A stretch of 30,214 bases of DNA from positions 1 to 30,214 of the forward strand of contig CAXUEX010000016.1 in assembly GCA_964250215.1 (NCBI GenBank). The letters run 5' to 3'. This stretch comes from DAIDJM01 sp964250215 (GTDB lineage: Bacteria; Pseudomonadota; Alphaproteobacteria; Acetobacterales; Acetobacteraceae). The notes under the pieces are model-generated. The model ran no database searches. It worked only from the letters and a program-made list of their open reading frames with translations, and had not been told where the DNA came from. Made by a program: the position numbers and the translations under genes. Each line of letters opens with the position of its first letter. Within the stretch, counting starts at the first letter, position 1. Shown here one piece after another: positions 23,254 to 30,214 of this stretch.

Positions 23254-24565
23254 GCTCGGCAAGGCAGAAAATCTCCACAACCAGTCCCGGCCCAGCGTCA
23301 CCCATCGCCAGCCGGAAACCGTGCAGCCGCACGATCGCGCAAACAATGCTCAAGCCCAGCCCATGGCCGCCGCCGCGCCGGCTGCGGTCGCCACGGTAGA
23401 AGCGCCGCAGCACGGCTTCCCGTTGCGCTTCCGGAATACCTTCGCCGGCATCTTCAATCCGCAGCACCGCGCCCGTCTGCCCCAGGTCCGAACGCAGCCG
23501 CACCTCGCTGCCAGGCGGCGCAAACTTGATCGCGTTGTCCAACAGATTGGCCACGGCCTCGAACAGCAGGTCGCGATCGCCCTGCGCCACAAGCCCCGGC
23601 TCGGCCCGCACCGCAAGCGACACAGATTTTTGCTCCGCAATCGGCTGATACAGATCGGCCGCCTCGTGCAGAATAGGCTCCAGGCTCACTTCCGCGAAAT
23701 GCGCCCGCCGCCGCGCGCCGGAAATCTCGCCGATGCGCAGCAGCGCGGTGATGGTCTGGAATGTCTGATCCAGATCCGCGATAGATGCCTCGATGACGCC
23801 ACGCAGTGCCGCCGCGTCGCCGCCCCGCCGTAAGCCGCCCTCCAGCCGCGTCCGCACCCGCGCCAGCGGCGTGCGAAGATCGTGCGCTATATCGTCGCCG
23901 ACACCGGCAATTTCGCCGATCAGCCGCTCGATCTCCTGCAACATCCGGTTCACGCTGGCGGCCAGTCCATCCAGCGCATCGCGCCTGCCACGCGCCGGCA
24001 AGCGCTCCTCCATATGCCCCTGCATAATGCGCGCGATCGCCTGGTTCAGCGCCCGTATGCGTGCCAACGAACGTCGCCCCAGCAGCGCGCCGCCCAGCAG
24101 CGCCAGCAGCAGCCCGGGGATCAGCCCCACCAGCAAAGCCCGCAACACCAGCGTGCGCAGCGCAGCCAGCTCATCCGCGCTGCGCCCGGTGATCAGCCGC
24201 TCGCCTCCCGGCAGAAGCCGCGCCACCGCCAGCGCTGGGTCGCGCACCAGGCCGTGCTCGGTCAGCCGCACCGCCACCGTCCAGCGCGGCCGGCCATCCG
24301 GCTTCAGATCGGCCGGGGGCGCCAGCAGATCGCCCGCCAGCCGACGCCCGGAAGCGTCGAACAGCGCCGCGAACGTCGCGCGATGCAGATCGGCCGCATA
24401 GCGCCGCTCCACGTCGCGCACGATCTGCGGCACCGTCTCGCCGGCCAGCAATGCTTCCTCATGCCGCAGATATTCATCCAGCCGCCGCCGATCGTAGCCG
24501 GCCGTCTGCCAGTAAATAAAGGCAAACAGCAGCAAAGTGGTAAGCCCGGAAAGTGCCGCAGCCAC
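23219..24565 (-). CDS. Sensor histidine kinase, HAMP-containing, partner of the OmpR-type regulator
   Basis: From the GTG at 24565 the product has 448 residues: a first membrane helix at about 5-20 (LSGLTTLLLFAFIYWQ), a periplasmic sensor of about 115 residues, a second helix at about 137-162, a HAMP linker, the DHp with H228 in DDIAHDLRTPLARVRTRLEG, and a HATPase_c with N box (NLLDNAIKFAPPG), G1 (DAGEGIP) and G2 (GHGLGLSIV). The frame stays open upstream of 24565 and reads WRRLRDVIGTGTFRFSL before the first helix, as related kinases do. A CTG at 24649 would overlap the regulator stop as CTGA with GGAAG 6 bases upstream, so the true start may be upstream. The C-terminal residues overlap the porin's 3' end on the other strand. 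Confidence 0.88.
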   Translation of the reverse strand: MAAALSGLTTLLLFAFIYWQTAGYDRRRLDEYLRHEEALLAGETVPQIVRDVERRYAADLHRATFAALFDASGRRLAGDLLAPPADLKPDGRPRWTVAVRLTEHGLVRDPALAVARLLPGGERLITGRSADELAALRTLVLRALLVGLIPGLLLALLGGALLGRRSLARIRALNQAIARIMQGHMEERLPARGRRDALDGLAASVNRMLQEIERLIGEIAGVGDDIAHDLRTPLARVRTRLEGGLRRGGDAAALRGVIEASIADLDQTFQTITALLRIGEISGARRRAHFAEVSLEPILHEAADLYQPIAEQKSVSLAVRAEPGLVAQGDRDLLFEAVANLLDNAIKFAPPGSEVRLRSDLGQTGAVLRIEDAGEGIPEAQREAVLRRFYRGDRSRRGGGHGLGLSIVCAIVRLHGFRLAMGDAGPGLVVEIFCLAEPISSGTDSSGS

Positions 24566-24645
24566 CAGCGAAAAACGGAAAGTTCCGGTTCCGATTACAT
24601 CACGCAGCCGGCGCCAAGCGCCCGCCGCTTCGGGCGCGGCTTGCT

Positions 24646-25350
24646 TCAGGATTCGCTTCCGTCGAGACCGAACAGAAAACCCGCGCCGCGCACGCTATGG
24701 ATCAGCGGCGCCTCGCCGGGCATATCCACCTTGCGGCGCAGCTTGCCGATATGCACGTCCACCAGATTAGTCTGCGGCACGAAACGATAATGCCAAACAT
24801 CCTCCAGCAGCATCGCTCGCGTCACCACCTGGTTCGGCCGCCGCATCAGATATTCCAGCAGTTTGAACTCGCGCGGCAGCAATTCCACCGGCCGCCCGCC
24901 GCGGTTCGCCTGCCGGTCGATCAGATCCAGCTCGATCGGTCCCACCCGCAACACCGTCTCGCGCGTCTCCAGCGGCCGCCGCAGCAGCGCCTCCACCCGC
25001 GCCGCCAGCTCGTCCATCGCGAACGGCTTGGTGAGGTAATCGTCTCCCCCGGCCTTCAGCCCGCGCACGCGCTCATCCACCGCCGAAAGCGCGCTCAGCA
25101 CCAGCACCGGCACGGCGATGTTCTGATCCCGCAACGTAGAGATGACGCTCAGCCCGTCGGCCTCCGGCAGCATCCGGTCCACGATCAGCACATCGAAGCG
25201 CCCGCCCAGCGCCCGCGCCAGCGCATCCCGGCCGTCGGCCGACCACTCCACCGCGTAGCCGCGCGCGCGCAGATCGGCTTGCACCTCGCCGGCAATCGCC
25301 GCCTCGTCCTCCACCAGCAGTATCTGCGCCTGCCGAGGCGCGCGCGTCAT
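24646..25350 (-). CDS. OmpR/PhoB-family response regulator
   Basis: The product has 234 residues. The receiver has ILLVEDEAAIAGEVQ, phosphoacceptor D58 in LIVDRMLPEADG, and K108 in DDYLTKPF. The winged-helix output domain includes VELLPREFKLLEYLMRRPNQVVTRAMLLEDVW and LVDVHIGKLRRKVDMPG, ending in the wing IHSVRGAGFLFGL. It should activate or repress promoters when phosphorylated by the adjacent kinase. The start at 25350 (MTRAPRQAQ) is favoured because GGGG lies 9 bases upstream; starts at 25356 and 25368 are possible. The gene opens the pair, and its stop overlaps or lies just before the kinase start. Porin and RND genes nearby are candidate targets, by position only. Confidence 0.92.
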   Translation of the reverse strand: MTRAPRQAQILLVEDEAAIAGEVQADLRARGYAVEWSADGRDALARALGGRFDVLIVDRMLPEADGLSVISTLRDQNIAVPVLVLSALSAVDERVRGLKAGGDDYLTKPFAMDELAARVEALLRRPLETRETVLRVGPIELDLIDRQANRGGRPVELLPREFKLLEYLMRRPNQVVTRAMLLEDVWHYRFVPQTNLVDVHIGKLRRKVDMPGEAPLIHSVRGAGFLFGLDGSES

Positions 25351-25508
25351 TTCCATAAACCCCGCCATGGTCGCCGCAGACGTATCGGCACGCCGCCACG
25401 CCGCCGGCAAATAAATTGCGCTTTAGCCGTGAGGTTCCCCGCCGGGCTTGCTCGCCGGCGCCGCAACCGGCATGATCGTCTCGCTGCCTGAACGGGAACG
25501 GGTCTGAC

Positions 25509-25997
25509 ATGAAATTCCAGGCGCTTGCGCCCAAGCCGGCCCACGCCGCCGTATTCGCCCTTATTGCCGCGCTCGCCGGCTGCGGCCAGCTCATCGCCGG
25601 CTATTCGCTGCAAGCCTACCAGAACACCACCACTGCCAAGGCCGACGTCGCCAGTCTCGTCGATCAAAGTACCGCCGCCGCCTATGCCGACCGGAAAAGC
25701 CAGATCGATATGGTAACCCTCAAGCTGAACGAAGCCGCCGAATTCTCCCGCGGCGAAGGCAGCAACCAGATCACCACCGCGCAATGGGACCTGGTGCTGC
25801 AACCCAACGGCAATCTCTATTACGCCTTCCTGCACGCCTGGCAGCGTCACGGAACGCTGAACGCCACCGAAGCCGGCACCTGGAAAACCCTGCTCGACCG
25901 CGCCTTCGATTACATGATCTGCCTGGAAGCCAACAAGCAATCCTCCAGCCCCTGCGCCAAACCCGAAGCCCTGCCCGGCGCAACCGCGAGCCAATAG
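25509..25997 (+). CDS. Putative lipoprotein of unknown function
   Basis: The product has 162 residues. The N-terminus AVFALIAALAGCGQ is a signal peptide with lipobox LAGC, so C25 would be lipidated and Gly follows. The mature part is mostly helical: SLQAYQNTTTAKADVASLVDQ, a segment DMVTLKLNEAAEFSRGEG, a Trp- and Tyr-bearing middle (QWDLVLQPNGNLYYAFLHAW), and FDYMICLEANKQ with two more cysteines near the end. No known domain is recognised. The 12-base gap to the next gene on the same strand makes a two-gene unit likely. The ATG at 25509 follows GGAACGGG. The 158 bases to the divergent regulator gene show only an AT-rich patch (25410-25425) as a possible promoter. Confidence 0.65.
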   Translation: MKFQALAPKPAHAAVFALIAALAGCGQLIAGYSLQAYQNTTTAKADVASLVDQSTAAAYADRKSQIDMVTLKLNEAAEFSRGEGSNQITTAQWDLVLQPNGNLYYAFLHAWQRHGTLNATEAGTWKTLLDRAFDYMICLEANKQSSSPCAKPEALPGATASQ

Positions 25998-26009
25998 GAA
26001 ATCGCGAAT

Positions 26010-26339
26010 ATGAGCTTGTGGAACGATTTCCTCGGCAAACTCGAAAGCGCCGTCGTCAGCGCCGCCCAAAGCGCCTTCGGCGGCTTTGTCAACGAAGCCA
26101 AGATGGACGCGCAAAGCTTCGTCGCAACGATCGAAACCGACCTGAAAACCTGGACGCAGCAACTCGCCAACGGTCAGATCGACAAAGCCGATTTCGCCGA
26201 TTTCGTGCGCGCCGATGCCGACCTCGCCAAGCTCGCCGCCCTCACCGCCGCCGGCATCGCCGAAACCGACCTGCAACGCTTCCGCGACGCCCTGATCCAA
26301 GCCGTGATCGACGCCGCCGCCGCCACGTTCAAACTGTAG
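26010..26339 (+). CDS. Small helical protein of unknown function
   Basis: The product has 109 residues with no signal peptide or membrane segment. It is acidic to neutral and looks all-helical: MSLWNDFLGKLESAVVSAAQ, then MDAQSFVATIETDLKTWTQQL, then FADFVRADADLAKLAALTAAG and LQRFRDALIQAVIDAAAATF. The helices are amphipathic, which suggests coiled or lipid/surface binding, but no family is recognised. The ATG at 26010 has AGGAAA upstream. It follows the lipoprotein gene by 12 bases and is probably co-transcribed with it. Its last 11 bases overlap the end of the antiporter gene on the other strand. Confidence 0.65.
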   Translation: MSLWNDFLGKLESAVVSAAQSAFGGFVNEAKMDAQSFVATIETDLKTWTQQLANGQIDKADFADFVRADADLAKLAALTAAGIAETDLQRFRDALIQAVIDAAAATFKL

Positions 26340-27579
26340 CCTCCGGCGGCGCGGCGCCGAACCCCAGCGCGCGCGCCGCGGGGGCCACCGTCCAGCCTTG
26401 CACCAGCAGCGAGGCGATCACCAGGATGAAGATGATGCTGAACAGCCGCTCGTCCCGCCCCGGATCGGCCAGCGCCGGGATCACGCTGAGGTAAACCGGC
26501 ACGCCGCCGCGCAGCCCCACCCAGGAAGCGAACGCCGCCTCCCGCCGCGTGAACCCGAACGGCAGCAGGCAGCCGAACACCGCCACCGGCCGCGCCACCA
26601 GGATCAGCACCGCCGCGCCAATGATCGCCGGCAGGATAAACGGCGGCAGCACATGCGGCGTCACCAGCAGCCCCAGCATCAGGAACAGCGCAATCTGCGC
26701 CAGCCAGCCCATGCCATCCAGGAACGTATCGAGCGACTCCTCCTTCGCCGCGCCGATACCGCTCACCATCACGCCGGCCAGATAAGTCGCCAGAAATCCG
26801 CTGGCATGGGCCAGTTGCGCGCCGCCGAACACCGCCAGCCCGCCGGTCAGCGCCAGCACGTTCGCCAGCGGCCGTTCCAGCGGCAGCCGCCGCAGCGCCA
26901 GCGTCAGCGCCGCGCCGGCGGCAATGCCGATCGCCGCGCCGCCCAGCATTTCCTGGCAAAAATCCAGCACCGCGCCGCCGACCGTGAAGCTTGTTCCGGG
27001 CACGAAAAACCGCAGTAGCGTGAAGGTCAGGAACACCGACATCGGATCGTTCAGCCCCGATTCCACCTCCAGAACTTCCAGCAGCCGCTCCGGCACGCGC
27101 GCGCCGGACCGCCGCAGCAGCGAATTCACCGCCGCCGCATCGGTGGGTGCGGCGATGGCGCCCGCTAGGCAAGCGCCCTGCAGCGGCACGTGTTCGAACA
27201 GCGAAACCAGGCCGCCGACAAGAAATGTCGTGATCGCCACACCCACAGTGGCGAGCACCGCGGCCGGCCAGAACATCCGCCGCAGCACCGCCAACGGCGT
27301 CTTCACCCCGCCCGCGAACAGGATCACCGCCAATGCCACGCTGCCCACCGAATACGCCAGCGCATAATCGTCGAACGGAATGCCCAGCACGCCGTCCTCG
27401 CCCGCCAGCATTCCCAGTCCCAGGAACACCAGCAGCACCGGCGCGCCCACGCGGCTCGTGAGTAGCCCGGTGATCACGCTCAGCACGCCCAGCGCGCCGG
27501 TCGTCAGGATCAATAGATGCGCATCGTGCAAGGTGCGCACCAGCAGGGCCCGGCCATCCATTGGCAAAATCCGCGACAC
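26329..27579 (-). CDS. NhaP2/CvrA-type K+(Na+)/H+ antiporter lacking the C-terminal soluble domain
   Basis: The product has 416 residues with about twelve or thirteen membrane helices. Ion-site marks of the CPA1 NhaP2 group are present: GAIAAPTDAAAVNSLLRRSG and LEVESGLNDPMSVFLTFTLL, plus GLGMLAGEDGVLGIPFDDY and SWVGLRGGVPVYLSVIPALA. The protein would exchange cytoplasmic K+ or Na+ for protons. Canonical NhaP2 is about 570-580 residues because cytoplasmic RCK_C and CorC/HlyC-like parts follow; here the protein stops shortly after the last helix (VQGWTVAPAARALGFG). The start is the GTG at 27579 or the ATG at 27561 (MDGRALL); neither has a good ribosome site. It is divergent from the repeat-protein gene, 78-96 bases apart. 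Confidence 0.85.
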   Translation of the reverse strand: MSRILPMDGRALLVRTLHDAHLLILTTGALGVLSVITGLLTSRVGAPVLLVFLGLGMLAGEDGVLGIPFDDYALAYSVGSVALAVILFAGGVKTPLAVLRRMFWPAAVLATVGVAITTFLVGGLVSLFEHVPLQGACLAGAIAAPTDAAAVNSLLRRSGARVPERLLEVLEVESGLNDPMSVFLTFTLLRFFVPGTSFTVGGAVLDFCQEMLGGAAIGIAAGAALTLALRRLPLERPLANVLALTGGLAVFGGAQLAHASGFLATYLAGVMVSGIGAAKEESLDTFLDGMGWLAQIALFLMLGLLVTPHVLPPFILPAIIGAAVLILVARPVAVFGCLLPFGFTRREAAFASWVGLRGGVPVYLSVIPALADPGRDERLFSIIFILVIASLLVQGWTVAPAARALGFGAAPPEATV

Positions 27580-27656
27580 GGGTTTCGATCAGGCGGCTTG
27601 CTGGAAACGGTGCGACCGGTCAATGTGCCGGCAACGAGATGGGGGAGGGGCAGCCC

Positions 27657-29957
27657 ATGCGTCGGCGCTGGCTGACGGCAGGTTTGTTCGCGGCTTTGTT
27701 GCTTGCCCTCGCAAGGCAAGGAACCGCTGCGCCGGAATCCGACACAACGCCCCCGTGGCCGCGCACGCTCAGCCGCAACGGCGCCAGCGTCACCATCTAT
27801 CAGCCGCAGGCGGAATCCTGGCCGAATCGCCAGCGTCTCACCGCCCGTGCCGCCGTCGCGCTCACACCACAGGGCGCCGCGAAGCCGCTGCTTGGCACGA
27901 TCGAGCTCTCTCTCGCCACCAACACGGATGCCGATGCCGGCATCGTCGATCTTTCCGATCCGAAGCTGATCGCCACGCATTTTCCCGCGCTCGACACGCA
28001 GCAGGCGGCGAAGCTGGAGGCCAAGCTGCAGGATGCGTTGCCCAGCCTGGAACCGCGGCCCGTGCCGCTCGCCGCCGTGCTGCTGAGCCTGCAGCAGGGC
28101 GAAGCCGCGCCGGCGCCGGTGAACAACGATCCGCCTGCGATCTTCTATGCGTCCGGCCCGGCAAGCCTGGTGGTTTTCGATGGCGAACCGGCAATGGCGC
28201 CCGCCGGTGGCGCTGGCGTGCAGGCCGCCGTGAACACGAACTGGCACGTGCTTGGATACCAGGGAAAATGGTATCTGCTGGCCAACGGCAGATGGTTCGC
28301 CGCCGAAGCCGCCACAGGCCCCTACAAGCCCGCGGCGCAAGTGCCGGCGGCGCTGGGCAGCGTGCCGAAAGACGCGGTGTTCGCCGATGTGCACGCCAAT
28401 CTCCCGGCGCGCGCGGCCGCACCAGGCACAGCAGCGCCGGCGATCTTCGTCAGCACCAAGCCGGCCGAAATCATCGTCACCGAAGGCAAGCCCGATCTGC
28501 AAGCCGTGCAAGGCACCGGCCTGCAGCGCGTCGCCAACACCGCCAGCACGCTGTTCTTCTATGCATCGGAAAAGAAATTTTACGTGCTGCTTTCCGGTCG
28601 CTGGTTTGCCGCATCCGACCTCGCTGGCCCATGGATCTACGCCACACCTACCCTGCCCGGCGATTTTGCCATGATCTCGGCAGATGGTCCGGCCGCGCCG
28701 GTGCTGGCCAGCGTGCCGGATACGCCGCAAGCTCAGGAAGCGGTGCTGAAATCGCAAATCCCCACCACCGCCACGCTGAAGCGCGGCGCCGCGAAACCCA
28801 CCATCGTCTATGCTGGCAGCCCGCATTTCGTGCCCGTGCCCGGCACGAAGATCGAATACGCCGCCAACACCGCCAGCGTGGTGCTGCGCATCGAGGGAAA
28901 ATATTTCGCGTGCGTAAATGGCGCCTGGTTCACCGCCGCCGCGCCCACCGGCCCATGGACGCTGGCCGACAGCCTGCCCGCGGCAATCCGCACCATTCCG
29001 CCTTCCAGCCCGCTCTATCCCGTCACCTACGTGCAGATCTACGGCGCCACGCCGCAAGCCGTCACCTACGGCTACACGGCGGGCTACATGATGGGCTTCG
29101 TCAGCGCCGGCGTGCTGGTGTACGGCACCGGCTATTATTACCCGCCCTACATCGTGCGCGGGCCCGTGCCGATTTATTACCCATACCCGTGCAGCTATGT
29201 CGGTCCGGTCTATTACAATTCGGCAACGGGGGCCTGGGCGCGCGGCGGCACCATATATGGTCCCTACGGCGCCGCCAGCGGCGCACGCTATTACAATCCC
29301 AGCACTGGCGCCTGGGCGCAGGGCGGCGCCATTTACGGGCCCAACGGCGGCATCGGCGGCTTCTCCGCCTACAATCCCAGCACCGGATCCTGGGCGCACG
29401 GCAGCGCGAGCTGGGGCAACGGCTACGGCACTGCCAATGCCAGCGGCTACAACGCCAACACCGGCCGCTCGGCCAGCACCAACCAGAACTGGAACCCGTA
29501 CGGTCGTTGGGGATCCAGCACGTTCAGCGGACCGAACCAGACGGTGAACACGCAAAGCCGCGGCAACGCCAACGGCGCCGCCGGATCGTTCAATTCCTCA
29601 ACCGGGGCGCAAGGCGCCGGCTACCACAACCGCGCCACCGGCAACAGCGGCGGCGTGGTGAAAACCGCAAACGGCGACGTTTATGCCGGCCGCGACGGCA
29701 ACGTGTACAAACACACCGACAGCGGCTGGCAGAAATACACTGGCGGCGCATGGAACCCGGTGCAGAAACCCGCCAGCCCCACGAACCGCACCAGCAACAA
29801 AACCGCCGGCACGAGCAATCCCAGCCGCGGCACGTATCAGCAATTGGAGCAGGATCGCGTCGGCCGGCAATCCGGCTGGCGCCAGAACAACGCCGGCGGC
29901 ACGGCCGGCGGCTACAGCAATCGCGGCGGCGGCTTTCGCGGCCGGCGCGGCGGATAA
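27657..29957 (+). CDS. Large exported repeat protein, 'carbohydrate-binding family V/XII'-like
   Basis: The product has 766 residues. The signal peptide is MRRRWLTAGLFAALLLALAR then QGTAA; the ATG at 27657 has GGGGGAGGGG just upstream. The N-domain spans about 30-155. Three imperfect repeats follow at about 160-226, 260-330 and 381-445, each with a PAI(F/V)-type strand, a later G-K-(W/F)-Y-x-L-x-(N/S)-G-R-W-F-A step and T/A-G-P-(W/Y). A Tyr/Gly/Pro-rich hydrophobic stretch (about 468-512) can anchor in or cross a membrane. Then come several YNPSTGAW-type units (518-605), a low-complexity Asn/Gly/Ser region, GDVYAGRDGNVYKH, and a basic Gly/Arg tail ending FRGRRGG. Proteins of this kind are widespread in proteobacteria under that name, but no ligand is proven. 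Confidence 0.75.
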   Translation: MRRRWLTAGLFAALLLALARQGTAAPESDTTPPWPRTLSRNGASVTIYQPQAESWPNRQRLTARAAVALTPQGAAKPLLGTIELSLATNTDADAGIVDLSDPKLIATHFPALDTQQAAKLEAKLQDALPSLEPRPVPLAAVLLSLQQGEAAPAPVNNDPPAIFYASGPASLVVFDGEPAMAPAGGAGVQAAVNTNWHVLGYQGKWYLLANGRWFAAEAATGPYKPAAQVPAALGSVPKDAVFADVHANLPARAAAPGTAAPAIFVSTKPAEIIVTEGKPDLQAVQGTGLQRVANTASTLFFYASEKKFYVLLSGRWFAASDLAGPWIYATPTLPGDFAMISADGPAAPVLASVPDTPQAQEAVLKSQIPTTATLKRGAAKPTIVYAGSPHFVPVPGTKIEYAANTASVVLRIEGKYFACVNGAWFTAAAPTGPWTLADSLPAAIRTIPPSSPLYPVTYVQIYGATPQAVTYGYTAGYMMGFVSAGVLVYGTGYYYPPYIVRGPVPIYYPYPCSYVGPVYYNSATGAWARGGTIYGPYGAASGARYYNPSTGAWAQGGAIYGPNGGIGGFSAYNPSTGSWAHGSASWGNGYGTANASGYNANTGRSASTNQNWNPYGRWGSSTFSGPNQTVNTQSRGNANGAAGSFNSSTGAQGAGYHNRATGNSGGVVKTANGDVYAGRDGNVYKHTDSGWQKYTGGAWNPVQKPASPTNRTSNKTAGTSNPSRGTYQQLEQDRVGRQSGWRQNNAGGTAGGYSNRGGGFRGRRGG

Positions 29958-29969
29958 GGGAGCACATAA

Positions 29970-30214
29970 ATGAAAAGCTGGCGATCAATGGCGGCACTTG
30001 CGTTGCTGGCAATGCCGGCGGCGGCGCAGCAGCCCACGCAGCAACAGGCCAGCGCGCTGCGTGCCGCCTGCCGTGGCGACTATCAGAACGTCTGCGCCAG
30101 CGTGCCCACGGGCGGCCAGGCCGCGCTTTCCTGCCTGCAACAACACGCAAGCTCGGTTTCCGGCGGCTGCCAGCAAGCGCTCGCCGCGCTCAACGGCGGC
30201 GCCCCGCCCTCGGC
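29970..30214 (+). CDS. Secreted cysteine-rich repeat protein, N-terminal part (runs off window)
   Basis: The first 81 residues are visible. The signal peptide is MKSWRSMAALALLAMPAAAQ. The mature part has the pattern CRGDYQNVCASVPTGGQAAL then SCLQQHASSVSGGCQQAL, with C34, C42, C55 and C67. This matches one unit of the Cys-rich repeat family (Golgi-protein-like Cys_rich_FGFR repeats) found in small exported proteins of alphaproteobacteria. The ATG at 29970 has AGGGAG about 8 bases upstream, and the gene begins 12 bases after the repeat-protein stop, so both are probably in one operon. The function is not established. The frame is open to the window end. Confidence 0.8.
   Translation, partial: MKSWRSMAALALLAMPAAAQQPTQQQASALRAACRGDYQNVCASVPTGGQAALSCLQQHASSVSGGCQQALAALNGGAPPS

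Noticed and set aside
27510..29555. Minus-strand 681-codon frame opposite the exported repeat protein
   Set aside because: The plus-strand gene has a signal peptide, strong ribosome site and real repeats; the antisense frame has only Gly/Arg-rich sequence and runs into the antiporter gene.

Overview
The window is about 30 kb of GC-rich, tightly packed chromosomal DNA. It most likely comes from an alphaproteobacterium of the Rhodospirillales/Acetobacteraceae type. The reasons are the S4-domain protein, FdxA ferredoxin and CarD regulator in that order, an EcfG-type sigma factor divergent from a PhyR anti-anti-sigma regulator (an alphaproteobacteria-specific general stress system), and the high-GC codon use. 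This assignment is inference from gene content; there is no rRNA. The only RNA gene seen is a tRNA-Arg(CCT). I see no prophage, insertion sequence, CRISPR array or rRNA.

Layout. 1-1895: end of an S4 RNA-binding protein, fdxA, and carD with a long Ala/Pro/Lys-rich N-terminal tail. 1900-2147 (minus): a small antitoxin-like gene followed by what looks like the last piece of a ParE-type toxin. 2215-2985: a BI-1/YccA membrane protein. 3150-4137: thpR and a PCu(A)C-fold protein that has lost most copper ligands. 4138-5180 (minus): a general-stress 17M/YflT-like membrane protein and a TerB-family protein. 5263-6384: an alpha-methylacyl-CoA racemase. 6461-11451: ecfG/phyR back to back, a DUF2939 protein, then a CHASE3 histidine kinase, a single-domain response regulator and a receiver-HisKA_2 kinase. 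11515-14694: an S9A prolyl oligopeptidase facing an M19 dipeptidase. 14773-14846: tRNA-Arg. 15003-15359: a small lipoprotein. 15367-21192 (minus): an RND efflux operon (permease, adaptor, outer-membrane factor). 21517-23253: a DcaP-like porin. 23219-25350 (minus): an OmpR-type response regulator and its kinase. 25509-26339: two unknown small genes. 26329-27579 (minus): a short NhaP2-type antiporter. 27657-30214: a large repeat-bearing secreted protein and the start of a cysteine-rich secreted protein.

How the parts may work together. PhyR, EcfG and the HisKA_2-type kinase form a plausible general-stress signalling set, but the anti-sigma factor NepR, which normally sits beside ecfG, is not encoded at this locus. 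The RND pump, divergent porin and convergent two-component system make an envelope-permeability block in which the kinase/regulator pair is a candidate controller. Several convergent gene pairs end with zero gap or overlapping stop codons, so there is little room for terminators. No single clear new defence or mobile system is visible. The most interesting items are the NepR-less stress locus, the histone-H1-like tail on CarD, the nested dyad between the pump and the porin, the ligand-depleted PCu(A)C protein, and the unknown secreted/small proteins at the right end.
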